Origin: M3007 sp964392655 | GTDB taxonomy: Bacteria > Bacteroidota > Bacteroidia > Chitinophagales > Saprospiraceae | DNA length: 25,860 nucleotides | Assembly: GCA_964392655.1 (NCBI GenBank) | Contig: CAYMQY010000033.1 | Location: forward strand, 1-25,860 | Direction of reading: 5' to 3' | Part shown: positions 16,579 through 25,139 of the stretch, in pieces | Layout of the letters: each line of letters opens with the position of its first letter | How positions within the stretch are numbered: position 1 is the first letter of the stretch | Made by a program: the position numbers and the translations under genes | Notes under the pieces: generated by a model | What the model was told of the DNA's origin: nothing | Databases searched by the model: none | What the model saw: only the letters and a program-made list of their open reading frames with translations

Positions 16579-17166
16579 ATGTCTACGCTCATCCTGAACA
16601 ACATTGCCCAACACATCCGGCTGACACCGGAGGAGCAGGCGCATTTTGTGTCTTTGCTGACCATGAAAACCATCCGGAGGAAACAGTTCCTGCTGCGCGA
16701 AAACGAGGTTTGCCGGCACTCGGCATTTGTCACCCGCGGTTGTCTTCGGGGATACACGGTGGATGCCAACGGCTTCGAGCACATCCTGCAATTTGCGCCT
16801 CCGGGCTGGTGGATCGCCGACATGTACAGCCTGCTGTCCCAACAACCCGGCAACCTGAACATTGACGCGCTGGAGGACACCGATGTGCTGCTGCTTGCCA
16901 AGAGTGACCAGGAGCAACTGTACTTCGACATTCCAAAATTCGAGCGCTTTTTCCGCATTATTACTGAAAATTCCCTGGTGGCCAGCCGCCGTCGCCTGCT
17001 CGACAACATGAGCCTGAACGCCCAACAACGCTACGAATCCTTCTGCCGGCACTATCCCACCCTCATCCATCACCTTGCCCAGAAACAAATAGCCGCGTAC
17101 ATCGGCGTGACGCCGGAGTTTTTGAGCAAGATGAAATCCGACCTTCTGCGAAAGTCCAAAGGCTGA
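16579..17166 (+). CDS. Crp/Fnr-family transcriptional regulator
   Basis: The 195-residue protein has an N-terminal cyclic-nucleotide-binding-like barrel (about 1-120; RRKQFLLRENEVCRHSAFVTRG, FAPPGWWIADMYSLL). A long dimer helix follows, then a C-terminal helix-turn-helix (LAQKQIAAYIGVTPEFLSKMK) in the form typical of Bacteroidota Crp/Fnr proteins. No Fe-S cysteine cluster is evident, and the phosphate-binding Arg of cAMP-binding CRP is not obvious, so the ligand is unknown. It is divergent from the acyltransferase gene and lies upstream of the pirin gene in the same direction. It may autoregulate through the repeats in the divergent region (inference). Confidence 0.93.
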   Translation: MSTLILNNIAQHIRLTPEEQAHFVSLLTMKTIRRKQFLLRENEVCRHSAFVTRGCLRGYTVDANGFEHILQFAPPGWWIADMYSLLSQQPGNLNIDALEDTDVLLLAKSDQEQLYFDIPKFERFFRIITENSLVASRRRLLDNMSLNAQQRYESFCRHYPTLIHHLAQKQIAAYIGVTPEFLSKMKSDLLRKSKG

Positions 17167-17187
17167 AGCCATCAGTCATTTTTTCCG

Positions 17188-17207
17188 CCCACGGCTTCAG
17201 CCGTGGG
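17188..17207. repeat. REP-like hairpin after the Crp/Fnr gene
   Basis: CCCACGGCT (17188-17196), a 2-nt centre TC, then AGCCGTGGG (17199-17207) is a perfect 9-bp inverted repeat, 21 nt after the Crp/Fnr stop. The Crp/Fnr gene itself ends in GGCTGAAGCC (17161-17170), a related smaller palindrome. The CCCACGGCTTCAGCCGTGGG form resembles dispersed REP-type palindromes. It could also serve as a terminator, although the following bases are TTGAAATTTC rather than a T-run. Confidence 0.7.
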
Positions 17208-17369
17208 TTGAAATTTCTTAATCTACATTATTGGCCCGAGGGCAGCGGTCACCCCATTTTTGTCCTGTCAAAAAACAGGAGACTGTTCAAAAGACCCGCG
17301 CATGGCGCAAATACGCATCGCTCATCGTTCATCACTACCCCGCTCATTTTTACAAAAACGACACCTGCC

Positions 17370-18091
17370 ATGGACAGAAAAGCATTTCTCCGCAACAGCC
17401 TGCTCGGTGCAGGCGCCCTCGCAACGGCCCGCGTATCGGCTGCCGTCATCGAAAACGACATTGACGAACTGCGTCCGCTCGACCTGCTGGGCTTCAACCA
17501 CATTCCGAACACACAATCAAAAATTATGGCAAACACCGTTTTGCATAAAGCCGAAACCCGCGGCAACGCCAACCACGGCTGGCTCAACAGTTACCACACC
17601 TTCTCCTTCGCCAACTACTACAACCCCGAACGCATGAACTTCGGCGTGCTGCGCGTGCTCAACGACGACACCGTCATGGGCGGCAAAGGCTTCGGCACCC
17701 ACCCGCATGACAACATGGAGATCATCTCCATCCCGCTCGAAGGCGACCTCGAACACAAAGACAGCATGGGCAACGTGGCCGTCATCCGCAATGGCGATAT
17801 CCAGGTGATGAGCGCCGGCACGGGCATCCGGCACAGCGAGTACAATAAAAACGTAGACAAAACGGTCAAATTCCTGCAAATCTGGGTGTTCCCGAACAAA
17901 CGCAACGTGACCCCGCGCTACGACCAGATCACGCTCAAACTTGCCGACCGCAAAAACAAACTCCAGCAAATCCTGTCGCCCAACCCTAACGACGAGGGTG
18001 TATGGATTCACCAGAATGCCTGGTTCCACCTCGGCACCTTCGACAAAGGTTTCAAAACCCAATACCGGATCAAAGGCGGCTCCGGCAACGG
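17370..18091 (+). CDS. Pirin-family protein with N-terminal extension (3' end lost in gap)
   Basis: Pirins are bicupin proteins; some act as quercetin dioxygenases or transcription cofactors. The cupin part begins MANTVLHKAETRGNANHGWL and carries GFGTHPHDNMEIISIPLEGDLEHKDSMG and MSAGTGIRHSEYN, giving the metal-ligand His/Glu pattern. ATG 17370 adds 52 residues (MDRKAFLRNSLLGAGALATA...) in the same codon style, with a signal-like hydrophobic stretch. ATG 17526 would give the usual cytoplasmic start. The coding sequence runs into the 100-N gap after 240 codons, so about 50 C-terminal residues are missing. It lies 203 bp after the Crp/Fnr gene. The family is certain; the start is a choice. Confidence 0.88.
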
Positions 18092-18191
18092 NNNNNNNNN
18101 NNNNNNNNNNNNNNNNNNNNNNNNNNNNNNNNNNNNNNNNNNNNNNNNNNNNNNNNNNNNNNNNNNNNNNNNNNNNNNNNNNNNNNNNNNN
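18092..18191. other. Assembly gap (100 N) between the pirin and DUF5686 genes
   Basis: A run of exactly 100 N. The frame happens to stay open through it, but the left side is a cytoplasmic-type cupin and the right side an outer-membrane protein that has lost its N-terminus. From usual family lengths the missing DNA should be several hundred bases: the pirin end, an intergenic stretch, and a signal peptide plus carboxypeptidase-like domain. Confidence 0.97.
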
Positions 18192-20456
18192 CTGCTCGAA
18201 GAAGCCAATGTCAATTTGAAAGAAGTGACCGTCAAAGTGGAGCGGTACCGGAACAAGGGCAACCCGGCGGTGGAGCTGATCCGGAAAGCCATCGAAAACA
18301 AGGACAAAAACCGTAAGGAAGGTTTCAACTACTTCCAGTACGAGAAGTACGAGAAACTCGGCATGGCCCTGAACAACATCACCGAAAAGACCAAAAACAA
18401 CTTCATCTGGCGGAACTTCAAGTTCGTTTTCGACAATGCGGACACCAACAAAGTGAACGACAAGGTGAGCCTGCTGCTGTACATGCGGGAAAAAATTGCC
18501 GATGTGTACTACCGCAAATCGCCGCAGGATCAGAAAGAGTACGTCTCGGGGGAGCGGGTAGTGGTGCCAAAAACCCTGTTCGATATGTCGGGCCTTACCT
18601 ACCTCATTGACAACCAGTACGGCTCGGTGGATTTTTACGATGCCGACGTGACGCTGCTGAACCTGCCCTTCGTCAGTCCGCTCAATCCGATTGCGCCGAA
18701 TATTTACCGGTTTTACATCCAGGACACGGTGGCAATCAACGGCGACTCCTGCATACACATGTACTTCGCGCCCCGCCAGAAAACCGACCGCGCGTTTATC
18801 GGTCACCTCTGGATCGCCCACGATTCCACGTATGCTCTCCGGAAAATAGAAGCCGGCATTCCGAAGGAAATCAACGTCAACTGGGTAAACGAAATGCAGA
18901 TCAGCCAGGAGTTTGGCTGGGTCGGCACTTCCGCTACCGAACGCGGTTTGATGCTGACCAAAGACGAGGTGTTCATGGATTTCGGGATCACGCAAGGCGA
19001 CAGTACCAAATCCATCCTCGGCAACAAAACCACCACCTACCGCAACTACCGGATCAACCAGCCCCTGCCCGACAGTCTGTTCAGGACCACGCTGGCCACC
19101 ATCCAGACGGCGGATGCACTTGGCAGGGACACGACATTCTGGGAGAAAAAACGGCATGTGAACCTGAGTCGCTCCGAAAAAAACCTCGAAGTCACGCTCG
19201 ACAGCCTGAACAAAAACCGCACCTTCCGGCAGATCATCTGGGGCCTCAAGTTTTTGTTCGAGGGCTACACGACCATCGGCAAGTTTGACATCGGCCCGGT
19301 CAACACATTTTACAGTTTTAATCAGGTGGAGGGTTTCCGCCCCCGCATCGGCGGACGCACCAACTACAATTTCAGCAACCGCCTCATGTTTGAAGGCTAC
19401 GTCACCTACGGCACCAAAGACCGGCGCTGGAAGGGTTTTGGCACTGCGCGTTATTCCTTCAGTTCGGAAAAAGTGCGCCTGTTCCCGCTCAATGAAATTC
19501 AGTTTTCCTACCAGAACGACACCGAAATTCCGGGGCAACGGCTCCAACTCGTCAACGAAGATAACTTCCTGCTCTCGTACAAACGCGGCGACAACTCCCG
19601 GATGTTTTACAAGGAATCCGTCACGCTGGGCTACACCAAGGAGTCGCGTTCGGGCATTTGGTACGGCCTCGAACTGCGGCACACCGACTTCAACGGCGCC
19701 GGCTCGTTGCTGTTCGATTACCGGGATCAGGGCGAATTGCGCTACAAAAAAGACCTGACCACGATCGAAGCCGGCCTGTCGCTGCACTATGGCCCCAACG
19801 AAAAATTTCACGACGGCGCCAATTTCCGCCGGCCCATCCCCAACAAGTACCCCGTATTCGACCTGTGGTACGACGCCGGCGTGGCCGGCCTTGCCGACGG
19901 CGAATACGCCTACCATAACCTTCGTTTCCGGGCCTTCAAAATGTTTTACCTCGGCCCGCTGGGCCGTACTACCTGCGTGCTGGAAGCAGGGCGAATTTTC
20001 GGGCAGGTGCCCTACCCGCTGCTCACGATCCATGCTGCCAATCAGACCTTTTCCTATCAGTTGGAATCGTACAACCTGATGAACAATCTGGAGTTTGTGA
20101 GCGACAAGTACGTGTCCATTTTCGCTTTTCACAATTTCGGAGGTGTGTTTTTCGGGCGTATTCCCCTGTTGCGCAAATTGCAGTTCCGGGAGGTGGTGTC
20201 GCTCAAAGCGCTCTGGGGCGGCCTCGACGACCGGAACCGGCCAACCGACCAGAACAAACTGCTTTTGTTCCCCACAGCCGCCGACGGTACCCCGGTAACG
20301 CATACTCTTGGCAACACGCCTTACATCGAAGCCAGCGTGGGGGTAGCCAACATTTTCAAGTTTTTCCGCATTGACCTTGTGCGTCGCTTCACGTACACGG
20401 ACCACCCGGCAATAACCAAAACCGGCATTCGGATGCGGGCAAAGTTCGAGTTCTGA
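18192..20456 (+). CDS. DUF5686-family outer-membrane protein (N-terminus lost in gap)
   Basis: 754 residues remain. The visible start, LLEEANVNLKEVTVKVERYR, looks like the end of a CarboxypepD_reg-like domain, and GNPAVELIRKAIENKDKNRKE is a typical follow-on in DUF5686 proteins of Bacteroidota. The second half, from about FDIGPVNTFYSFNQVEG, is a beta-barrel with many aromatic, alternating strands, and the protein ends in Phe (MRAKFEF). These features place it in the outer membrane. Its function is unknown; family members sit near TonB-type and surface protein systems. The missing part should hold a signal peptide and roughly 80-110 residues. It does not belong to the pirin frame upstream. Confidence 0.88.
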   Translation: MLEEANVNLKEVTVKVERYRNKGNPAVELIRKAIENKDKNRKEGFNYFQYEKYEKLGMALNNITEKTKNNFIWRNFKFVFDNADTNKVNDKVSLLLYMREKIADVYYRKSPQDQKEYVSGERVVVPKTLFDMSGLTYLIDNQYGSVDFYDADVTLLNLPFVSPLNPIAPNIYRFYIQDTVAINGDSCIHMYFAPRQKTDRAFIGHLWIAHDSTYALRKIEAGIPKEINVNWVNEMQISQEFGWVGTSATERGLMLTKDEVFMDFGITQGDSTKSILGNKTTTYRNYRINQPLPDSLFRTTLATIQTADALGRDTTFWEKKRHVNLSRSEKNLEVTLDSLNKNRTFRQIIWGLKFLFEGYTTIGKFDIGPVNTFYSFNQVEGFRPRIGGRTNYNFSNRLMFEGYVTYGTKDRRWKGFGTARYSFSSEKVRLFPLNEIQFSYQNDTEIPGQRLQLVNEDNFLLSYKRGDNSRMFYKESVTLGYTKESRSGIWYGLELRHTDFNGAGSLLFDYRDQGELRYKKDLTTIEAGLSLHYGPNEKFHDGANFRRPIPNKYPVFDLWYDAGVAGLADGEYAYHNLRFRAFKMFYLGPLGRTTCVLEAGRIFGQVPYPLLTIHAANQTFSYQLESYNLMNNLEFVSDKYVSIFAFHNFGGVFFGRIPLLRKLQFREVVSLKALWGGLDDRNRPTDQNKLLLFPTAADGTPVTHTLGNTPYIEASVGVANIFKFFRIDLVRRFTYTDHPAITKTGIRMRAKFEF

Positions 20457-20467
20457 CAAGAGCGCCG

Positions 20468-20477
20468 TACCTTCGCC
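20468..20477 (+). promoter_or_regulatory. Bacteroidota-type -7 element upstream of lpxC-fabZ
   Basis: TACCTTCGCC lies 28 nt before the lpxC start. TTCG (20445-20448), inside the end of the DUF5686 gene, is 19 nt upstream and could serve as the -33 box (consensus TTTG). It matches the cores at 15092 and 23453, so the lipid A genes probably have their own promoter. Confidence 0.5.
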
Positions 20478-20505
20478 CCCGTTCTAACCAGCGTGTTTCC
20501 GATCT

Positions 20506-21909
20506 ATGAAGCAAACCACCATTGTCGCTCCCGTTTCCGTCGAGGGAGTAGGCTTACATACGGGCAAGTCCGTGAAACTCACCTTCAAGCCCGCACAGGC
20601 CAATTACGGCTATCGTTTTCAGCGGGTGGACCTGCCCGATCAGCCCGTCCTGCCTGCCGACGTGAAGTTTGTGGTGTCCACCAACCGGGGTACCACGCTG
20701 CGCAGCGGCGATGCCCAGGTGGCTACCGTGGAGCACGTGCTCTCGGCCCTTACCGGACTCGGAATTGACAACGTGCACATGGACATTGACGGCCCGGAAA
20801 TGCCCATCATGGACGGCACCTCTATGCCCTTTGTGACGGCTCTGACCGAAGCCGGGCGCAGCGAACTCGACGCCGAGCGCGAGTATTTTGTGGTCACCGA
20901 ACCCATTTCGTACAAAGACGAACTCACCGGTATCGAACTGATGGCCCTGCCCGCCGACTCGTTCGAGGCAACTGTGATGATTGACTTCAACTCCCGGGTG
21001 CTCGGCCAGCAATTTGCCGCGCTGAACAACCTCGACGACTACACCCGCGAAATCGCCCCCTGCCGCACGTTCGTTTTCGTACACGAACTGGAAAAACTGC
21101 TCGACATGGGTCTCATCAAAGGCGGCGATTTTGACAACGCCATCGTCATCGCCGACCGAAAAATGGACCAGGACGAACTGGATGCGCTGGCCCGGAAAAT
21201 GGGCAAGCAGTCCATCAATGTGGACTCTGAGGGTGTGCTGAATACGGTAAAACTGCACTTTCAGAACGAACCCGCCCGGCACAAACTGCTCGACGTGATC
21301 GGCGATCTGGCACTCATCGGCAAACCCATTCGAGGCAAAATCGTAGCCACCAAACCCGGCCATACCGCCAATGTGGAGTTTGCCAAAATCCTGAAAAAGC
21401 ATTACACCGAAAAACGCCGCCTGCTTGGCGTGCCCCGCTACGACCCCGACAAGGAGCCGCTCTACGACATCAACGGCATCAGCCGGATGTTGCCCCACCG
21501 CTACCCTTTCCTGCTGGTGGACAAAATCATCGAACTGAGCGATACCCACGTGGTGGGTATCAAAAACGTGACCATGAACGAACCGTTTTTCATGGGCCAC
21601 TTCCCCAACAACCCGATTTTCCCGGGCGTGCTCCAGATCGAGGCAATGGCCCAAACCGGTGGCATTCTGGCTCTGAACACCGTGCAGGATCCCGGCAACT
21701 GGGATACCTATTTTTTAAAAATTGAAAACACCAAGTTCAAAGCCAAAGTCATCCCCGGTGATACCCTGATTCTGAAAATGGAATTGCTGGAACCTGTCCG
21801 CCGGGGAATCGTGCATATGCTCGGTACGGCATACGTAGGCAGCAAACTTGTTTCGGAGGGCGAACTGACGGCGCAAATTGTCCGACGCAACAAAGACGGC
21901 GGAGCCTAA
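20506..21909 (+). CDS. lpxC/fabZ: Bifunctional UDP-3-O-acyl-GlcNAc deacetylase / 3-hydroxyacyl-ACP dehydratase (LpxC-FabZ)
   Basis: A fused enzyme of 467 residues. LpxC (about 1-305) carries out the committed, Zn-dependent step of lipid A synthesis: zinc ligands His77 (VEHVLSAL), His259 and Asp263 (HKLLD), and the catalytic His286 (KPGHTANVEF). FabZ (about 320-467) dehydrates 3-hydroxyacyl-ACP in fatty acid synthesis: HRYPFLLVD, GHFPNNPIFPGV with His365, and Glu379 in IEAMAQ, with the correct 14-residue spacing. The fusion is typical of Bacteroidota and balances lipid A against phospholipid precursors. lpxA follows after 72 bp. No active-site residue is missing. Confidence 0.98.
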   Translation: MKQTTIVAPVSVEGVGLHTGKSVKLTFKPAQANYGYRFQRVDLPDQPVLPADVKFVVSTNRGTTLRSGDAQVATVEHVLSALTGLGIDNVHMDIDGPEMPIMDGTSMPFVTALTEAGRSELDAEREYFVVTEPISYKDELTGIELMALPADSFEATVMIDFNSRVLGQQFAALNNLDDYTREIAPCRTFVFVHELEKLLDMGLIKGGDFDNAIVIADRKMDQDELDALARKMGKQSINVDSEGVLNTVKLHFQNEPARHKLLDVIGDLALIGKPIRGKIVATKPGHTANVEFAKILKKHYTEKRRLLGVPRYDPDKEPLYDINGISRMLPHRYPFLLVDKIIELSDTHVVGIKNVTMNEPFFMGHFPNNPIFPGVLQIEAMAQTGGILALNTVQDPGNWDTYFLKIENTKFKAKVIPGDTLILKMELLEPVRRGIVHMLGTAYVGSKLVSEGELTAQIVRRNKDGGA

Positions 21910-21981
21910 GCCACCAATTCCAGCACAACACAAGGCAATTTCCTAACCTGATACCGGCGCCTTTTCAAATACGGCTATTCC

Positions 21982-22809
21982 ATGAGCGAGATAAGCAACC
22001 TGGCGGTCATTGATCCCCAAGCACAGATCGGCAACAACGTCACCATCGGTCCGTTTACCGTCATCGAAGGCGATGTGGTGATCGGCGACGACTGCTGGAT
22101 CGCCAACAACGTGACCATTCTCAACGGCGCCCGCATTGGCAAGGGCTGCAAAATTTTTCCCGGCGCCGTTGTCAGCAGCATCCCGCAGGACCTCAAGTAC
22201 AAAGGCGAGCCAACTACCCTCGAACTCGGCAACAACGTTATCGTCCGGGAATTCTGCACCCTCAACCGGGGCACCACCGACAAGTGGAAAACCGTAGTCG
22301 GTGACAACTGCCTGCTCATGGCATACGTGCATGTAGCCCACGACTGCATCATCGGAAAAGGCTGCATTCTGGCCAACAACGCCACGCTGGCCGGACACAT
22401 CGACATCGGCGACTATGCTCGCCTCGGCGGTCTGGTGGCGGTGCATCAGTTTGTACGGATCGGCGGTCACGTGATGATCGGCGGCGGTTCTCTGGTACGA
22501 AAGGATGTGCCGCCCTACGTTATGGCTGCCCGCGAACCGCTTTCGTACATCGGGATCAACCGCGTGGGGCTGCATCGGGCCAAATTCCCGCGCGAGGTCA
22601 CGCACCATATTGAAGATATTTACCGCATCCTGTTTGTGCGCGGTGTAGCCACACCCAAAGCGCTCGAAGCCATCGAAAACGAAATCGGGCAGTCGCCTTA
22701 CCGCGACGAAATCGCCGGCTTCGTGCGCGAAGCCAAACGCGGGCTGATGAAGGGATTCCGTGCGCACAGCAGCAATAACTCCCGTTCCGCAGACCATTCC
22801 CACGACTAA
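21982..22809 (+). CDS. lpxA: UDP-N-acetylglucosamine acyltransferase
   Basis: LpxA adds the first 3-hydroxyacyl chain to UDP-GlcNAc in lipid A synthesis. The 275-residue protein has an N-terminal left-handed beta-helix of hexapeptide repeats (IGNNVTIGPFTVIEGDVVIGDD, IGKGCKIFPGAVV). The catalytic His120 lies in HVAHDC (His125 in E. coli) and GGLVAVHQFVRIG is conserved. A helical C-terminal domain follows from about residue 190. It is the usual partner downstream of lpxC-fabZ in this phylum. The C-terminal tail (RAHSSNNSRSADHSHD) is low-complexity and variable. The stop lies 7 nt before the proposed start of the ABC ATPase. Confidence 0.97.
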   Translation: MSEISNLAVIDPQAQIGNNVTIGPFTVIEGDVVIGDDCWIANNVTILNGARIGKGCKIFPGAVVSSIPQDLKYKGEPTTLELGNNVIVREFCTLNRGTTDKWKTVVGDNCLLMAYVHVAHDCIIGKGCILANNATLAGHIDIGDYARLGGLVAVHQFVRIGGHVMIGGGSLVRKDVPPYVMAAREPLSYIGINRVGLHRAKFPREVTHHIEDIYRILFVRGVATPKALEAIENEIGQSPYRDEIAGFVREAKRGLMKGFRAHSSNNSRSADHSHD

Positions 22810-22816
22810 GTTCGCC

Positions 22817-23437
22817 GTGACCATTTACCTCACCGACGCCGGCAAACGTTTTCGATTCGACTGGATTTTCCGCGGATTGAATTACCGCTTCGACACCGGC
22901 GGGCGCTACGCGCTGCTCGGCCCAAACGGCTCGGGCAAATCCACACTGATGAAAGTGCTTTCCGGGCATCTTTCCCTCTCGAAAGGCAAGGTGGCATTTG
23001 AAAAAAACGGCAAAACGCTCGATCCCGATGCCGTGTACCGCGAGGTGAGTTATGCAGCCCCGTACATCGAACTGATCGAGGAATTTACGCTCGACGAGGC
23101 ATTGCGGTTTCATGCCCGCTTGCGCCCCTTGCAGGCCGGTTTCACCGTCGAAAACCTGTACGATCTGCTTGACTTGCCACGCGCCCGGCGCAAGGAATTG
23201 CGTTTCTTCTCCTCCGGCATGAAACAACGCGTCAAACTCGCGCTGGCCGTCTGCACGGATGCGCCTGTCCTGTTGCTGGACGAACCCACCACTAACCTCG
23301 ACCTGAACGCCGTGCGCTGGTTCAAAAACCTTGTGGAAACCCGCGTGGGCAACGACCGCCTGCTGGTCATCGCCTCCAACGACCCGGGCGACCTGGAGCT
23401 GTGCCGGGAACAGGTGAATATTTTGCAGTATAAATAG
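22817..23437 (+). CDS. ABC transporter ATP-binding protein
   Basis: A 206-residue ABC ATPase. GTG 22817 is chosen because it lies 7 nt after the lpxA stop and gives MTIYLTDAGKRF at the usual distance before Walker A; the frame is open further upstream, but inside lpxA. Motifs: GPNGSGKS (35-42), signature FSSGMKQRVKLALA, and Walker B VLLLDEPTTNLD. The Q-loop region is short (SYAAPYIEL). No permease gene is adjacent. The partner is unknown; because of the position, export of a lipid A- or envelope-related substrate is possible but unproven. Confidence 0.92.
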   Translation: MTIYLTDAGKRFRFDWIFRGLNYRFDTGGRYALLGPNGSGKSTLMKVLSGHLSLSKGKVAFEKNGKTLDPDAVYREVSYAAPYIELIEEFTLDEALRFHARLRPLQAGFTVENLYDLLDLPRARRKELRFFSSGMKQRVKLALAVCTDAPVLLLDEPTTNLDLNAVRWFKNLVETRVGNDRLLVIASNDPGDLELCREQVNILQYK

Positions 23438-23452
23438 GTGCGGGGCAAATCC

Positions 23453-23462
23453 TACCTTCGCC
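23453..23462 (+). promoter_or_regulatory. Bacteroidota-type -7 element before the secreted propeller gene
   Basis: TACCTTCGCC ends only 2 nt before ATG 23465, so the transcript would be leaderless or nearly so if this is the -7 box. No well-spaced TTTG -33 box is seen (TTTG at 23422 is 27 nt upstream). The core is identical to the one before lpxC. Confidence 0.4.
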
Positions 23463-23464
23463 GT

Positions 23465-24352
23465 ATGAGAAAACTGTTCACCGCCGCCCTGGCGCTGTTT
23501 TTGTGCGCCCCTGCCCTTGTTTTTTCCCAAAAACTCGAACACTTCGACGTGCTGCTGTTCGCCATGAACCGCAAAACTGACAACCTGTGGTATCCCTTTG
23601 CGCCGCGCTTTCTCACAGCGTTCAACCCGGCAGGCTATAACAACCAGCCGCAGTTTTTTTCGCCGCAGGAACTCTGCCTGACCGTGCAACTGCCCACCGA
23701 CACCACCCAGACGGACATATATTCGCTCAACATCCTGCTCAACACCACCACCCGCGTGACGGCCACTACGACCGCCGAGTACTCCCCCACACCCGTGCCC
23801 GGCGGGCGGCGCTTTTCCGCCGTGCGCGTGGAACCCAACGGCGACCAGCGCTTGTGGTCGTACCCGCTCGACCGCTCCGACAACGGCCAGCCCGTGCTGC
23901 CCGGCGTGACAAACGTGGGCTACCACTGCTGGCTGCGCGACACCCTGCTCGCGTTGTTTTTGGTGGGTGAGCCGCACGCCCTGGCTGTCATTGGCACCGG
24001 CGAACAGCGGCTCCAGCGCATCGCCTCCAGCATCGGGCGTTCGTTGCATGTGTTGCCCGACGGGCGGTTGGCCTTCGTGCAAAAAGCCACCGAACAAACC
24101 TGGTACATCAAGACCTGGGACCCTGTGAAAAAAACAACCGATCTGCTGCTGAAAACCCCACCCGGCTCGGAGGATTTTGCGGTGCTGTCCGACGGAACCC
24201 TGCTCTCCGGCAGCGGCAGCAAACTGTTCCAGTACGACCCAAAGCGCCAAACCGATTGGCTGGAAATAGCCGATCTTAGCCGCTACGGTGTAAAAAAAAT
24301 TACCCGCCTGGCCGTGAGTGCGGACGGGAAACTGGCGGTAGTGGTGCAGTAG
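23465..24352 (+). CDS. Secreted beta-propeller-like protein of unknown function
   Basis: A 295-residue protein with a clear signal peptide (MRKLFTAALALFLCAPALVFSQ). The mature part has repeated short blocks of the TolB/PD40 type, for example GRRFSAVRVEPNGDQRLWSYPLD, RSLHVLPDGRLAFVQKATEQTWYIKTWD and ITRLAVSADGKLAVVVQ, which suggests a propeller. I do not recognise a named family. ATG 23465 is preferred over an upstream in-frame start because the signal peptide begins there. It lies 27 nt after the ABC ATPase and seems to have its own promoter-like motif. It probably acts in the periplasm or outside the cell. Confidence 0.78.
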   Translation: MRKLFTAALALFLCAPALVFSQKLEHFDVLLFAMNRKTDNLWYPFAPRFLTAFNPAGYNNQPQFFSPQELCLTVQLPTDTTQTDIYSLNILLNTTTRVTATTTAEYSPTPVPGGRRFSAVRVEPNGDQRLWSYPLDRSDNGQPVLPGVTNVGYHCWLRDTLLALFLVGEPHALAVIGTGEQRLQRIASSIGRSLHVLPDGRLAFVQKATEQTWYIKTWDPVKKTTDLLLKTPPGSEDFAVLSDGTLLSGSGSKLFQYDPKRQTDWLEIADLSRYGVKKITRLAVSADGKLAVVVQ

Positions 24353-24513
24353 CCGTTTTCAATCAGGTTTGCTCAGGGTCTTCGTCCCGGAAGGAGCCTT
24401 AAATCTTTACTTTTCAATGATTTGGTAGAAGTAAATGCAGTGGTTTGCGAAAAACCTGCCTGCTGTTGTGGCGATGCTGAAATATTTGCGGCTTCAACTA
24501 TTTCGGTTTCAAT

Positions 24514-25128
24514 ATGCTCAACAAAAACATTGTGCTCTTTGGGTTTACGCTTTCCATTCTGTGCCTGATCGCGGCATCACGCAATTACCCGGGCGGCAGT
24601 CCAAAAGACCCCGACTCGATCGGGTTCAGTTGGGCAGAAAATTATATCAGCGATATGCTGGAATACAAGGCCGTCAATGGCGCCGACAACCCTGCCAGGC
24701 CGCTTGCAGTGGCAGGTGCCGTGCTGATGGGGCTGAGTACCGGGTTGGGTTTTCTGCGATTTTCCCGAAAACTGGCCCTGAAAAAACTGTCGGTTGTCAT
24801 AAAATATGGCGGTTTGCTTATGGCCTGTTCTGCCGCCCTGGTGACGATCCCTGTTCTGCATTTTCCACTGGTCAATGTGGGCATTGTTGTGAATCTGCTG
24901 GTGTCTTTTTACATCACCGTCACCCTGTTCAAATCCCGGCTTACGGCTTTAAAAGTGCTGTCGGTTTTGTTTTTGGCGAGTTTTTACGGAGCGGCCTACA
25001 TGTTTTCGACACGGAGCGGACTGGAATACATGCCACTGGTTCAGAAAATCACCCACCTCTTCCAGATTGTCTGGGTGTTGGGTCTGGAGTATTTTACGGA
25101 GGAAGCGGATTTTGAGCATTTAACCTGA
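24514..25128 (+). CDS. Six-helix membrane protein, DUF998-like
   Basis: A 204-residue protein with about six membrane helices (residues ~5-22, 62-80, 95-115, 118-137, 143-163, 175-192). After the first helix, the outside loop holds SIGFSWAENYISDMLEYKAVNGADNPARPLAVAGAV, similar to the YISDLG-type loop of DUF998/FRAG1-like proteins (by pattern only). The function is unknown. The upstream 161 bp include TACTTTTC (24408-24415), a near match to the -7 box. An overlapping longer frame from 24435 has no membrane pattern and is rejected. The gene ends before a hairpin that probably terminates it. Confidence 0.75.
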   Translation: MLNKNIVLFGFTLSILCLIAASRNYPGGSPKDPDSIGFSWAENYISDMLEYKAVNGADNPARPLAVAGAVLMGLSTGLGFLRFSRKLALKKLSVVIKYGGLLMACSAALVTIPVLHFPLVNVGIVVNLLVSFYITVTLFKSRLTALKVLSVLFLASFYGAAYMFSTRSGLEYMPLVQKITHLFQIVWVLGLEYFTEEADFEHLT

Positions 25129-25139
25129 GCGCTGACGGA

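Noticed and set aside
17208..20456. Single fused protein from 17208 to 20456
   Set aside because: The frame crosses a 100-N scaffold gap. Both halves are truncated members of unrelated families, and the first 54 codons before ATG 17370 look non-coding.
17517..20459. Long open frame of 980 codons on the - strand opposite pirin and DUF5686
   Set aside because: It is antisense to well-supported genes, runs through the N gap, and shows no motif or signal.
24435..25115. 226-codon frame overlapping the DUF998-like gene
   Set aside because: The translation is Arg/Cys/Gln-rich without membrane helices, while the frame from 24514 gives a regular six-helix membrane protein.
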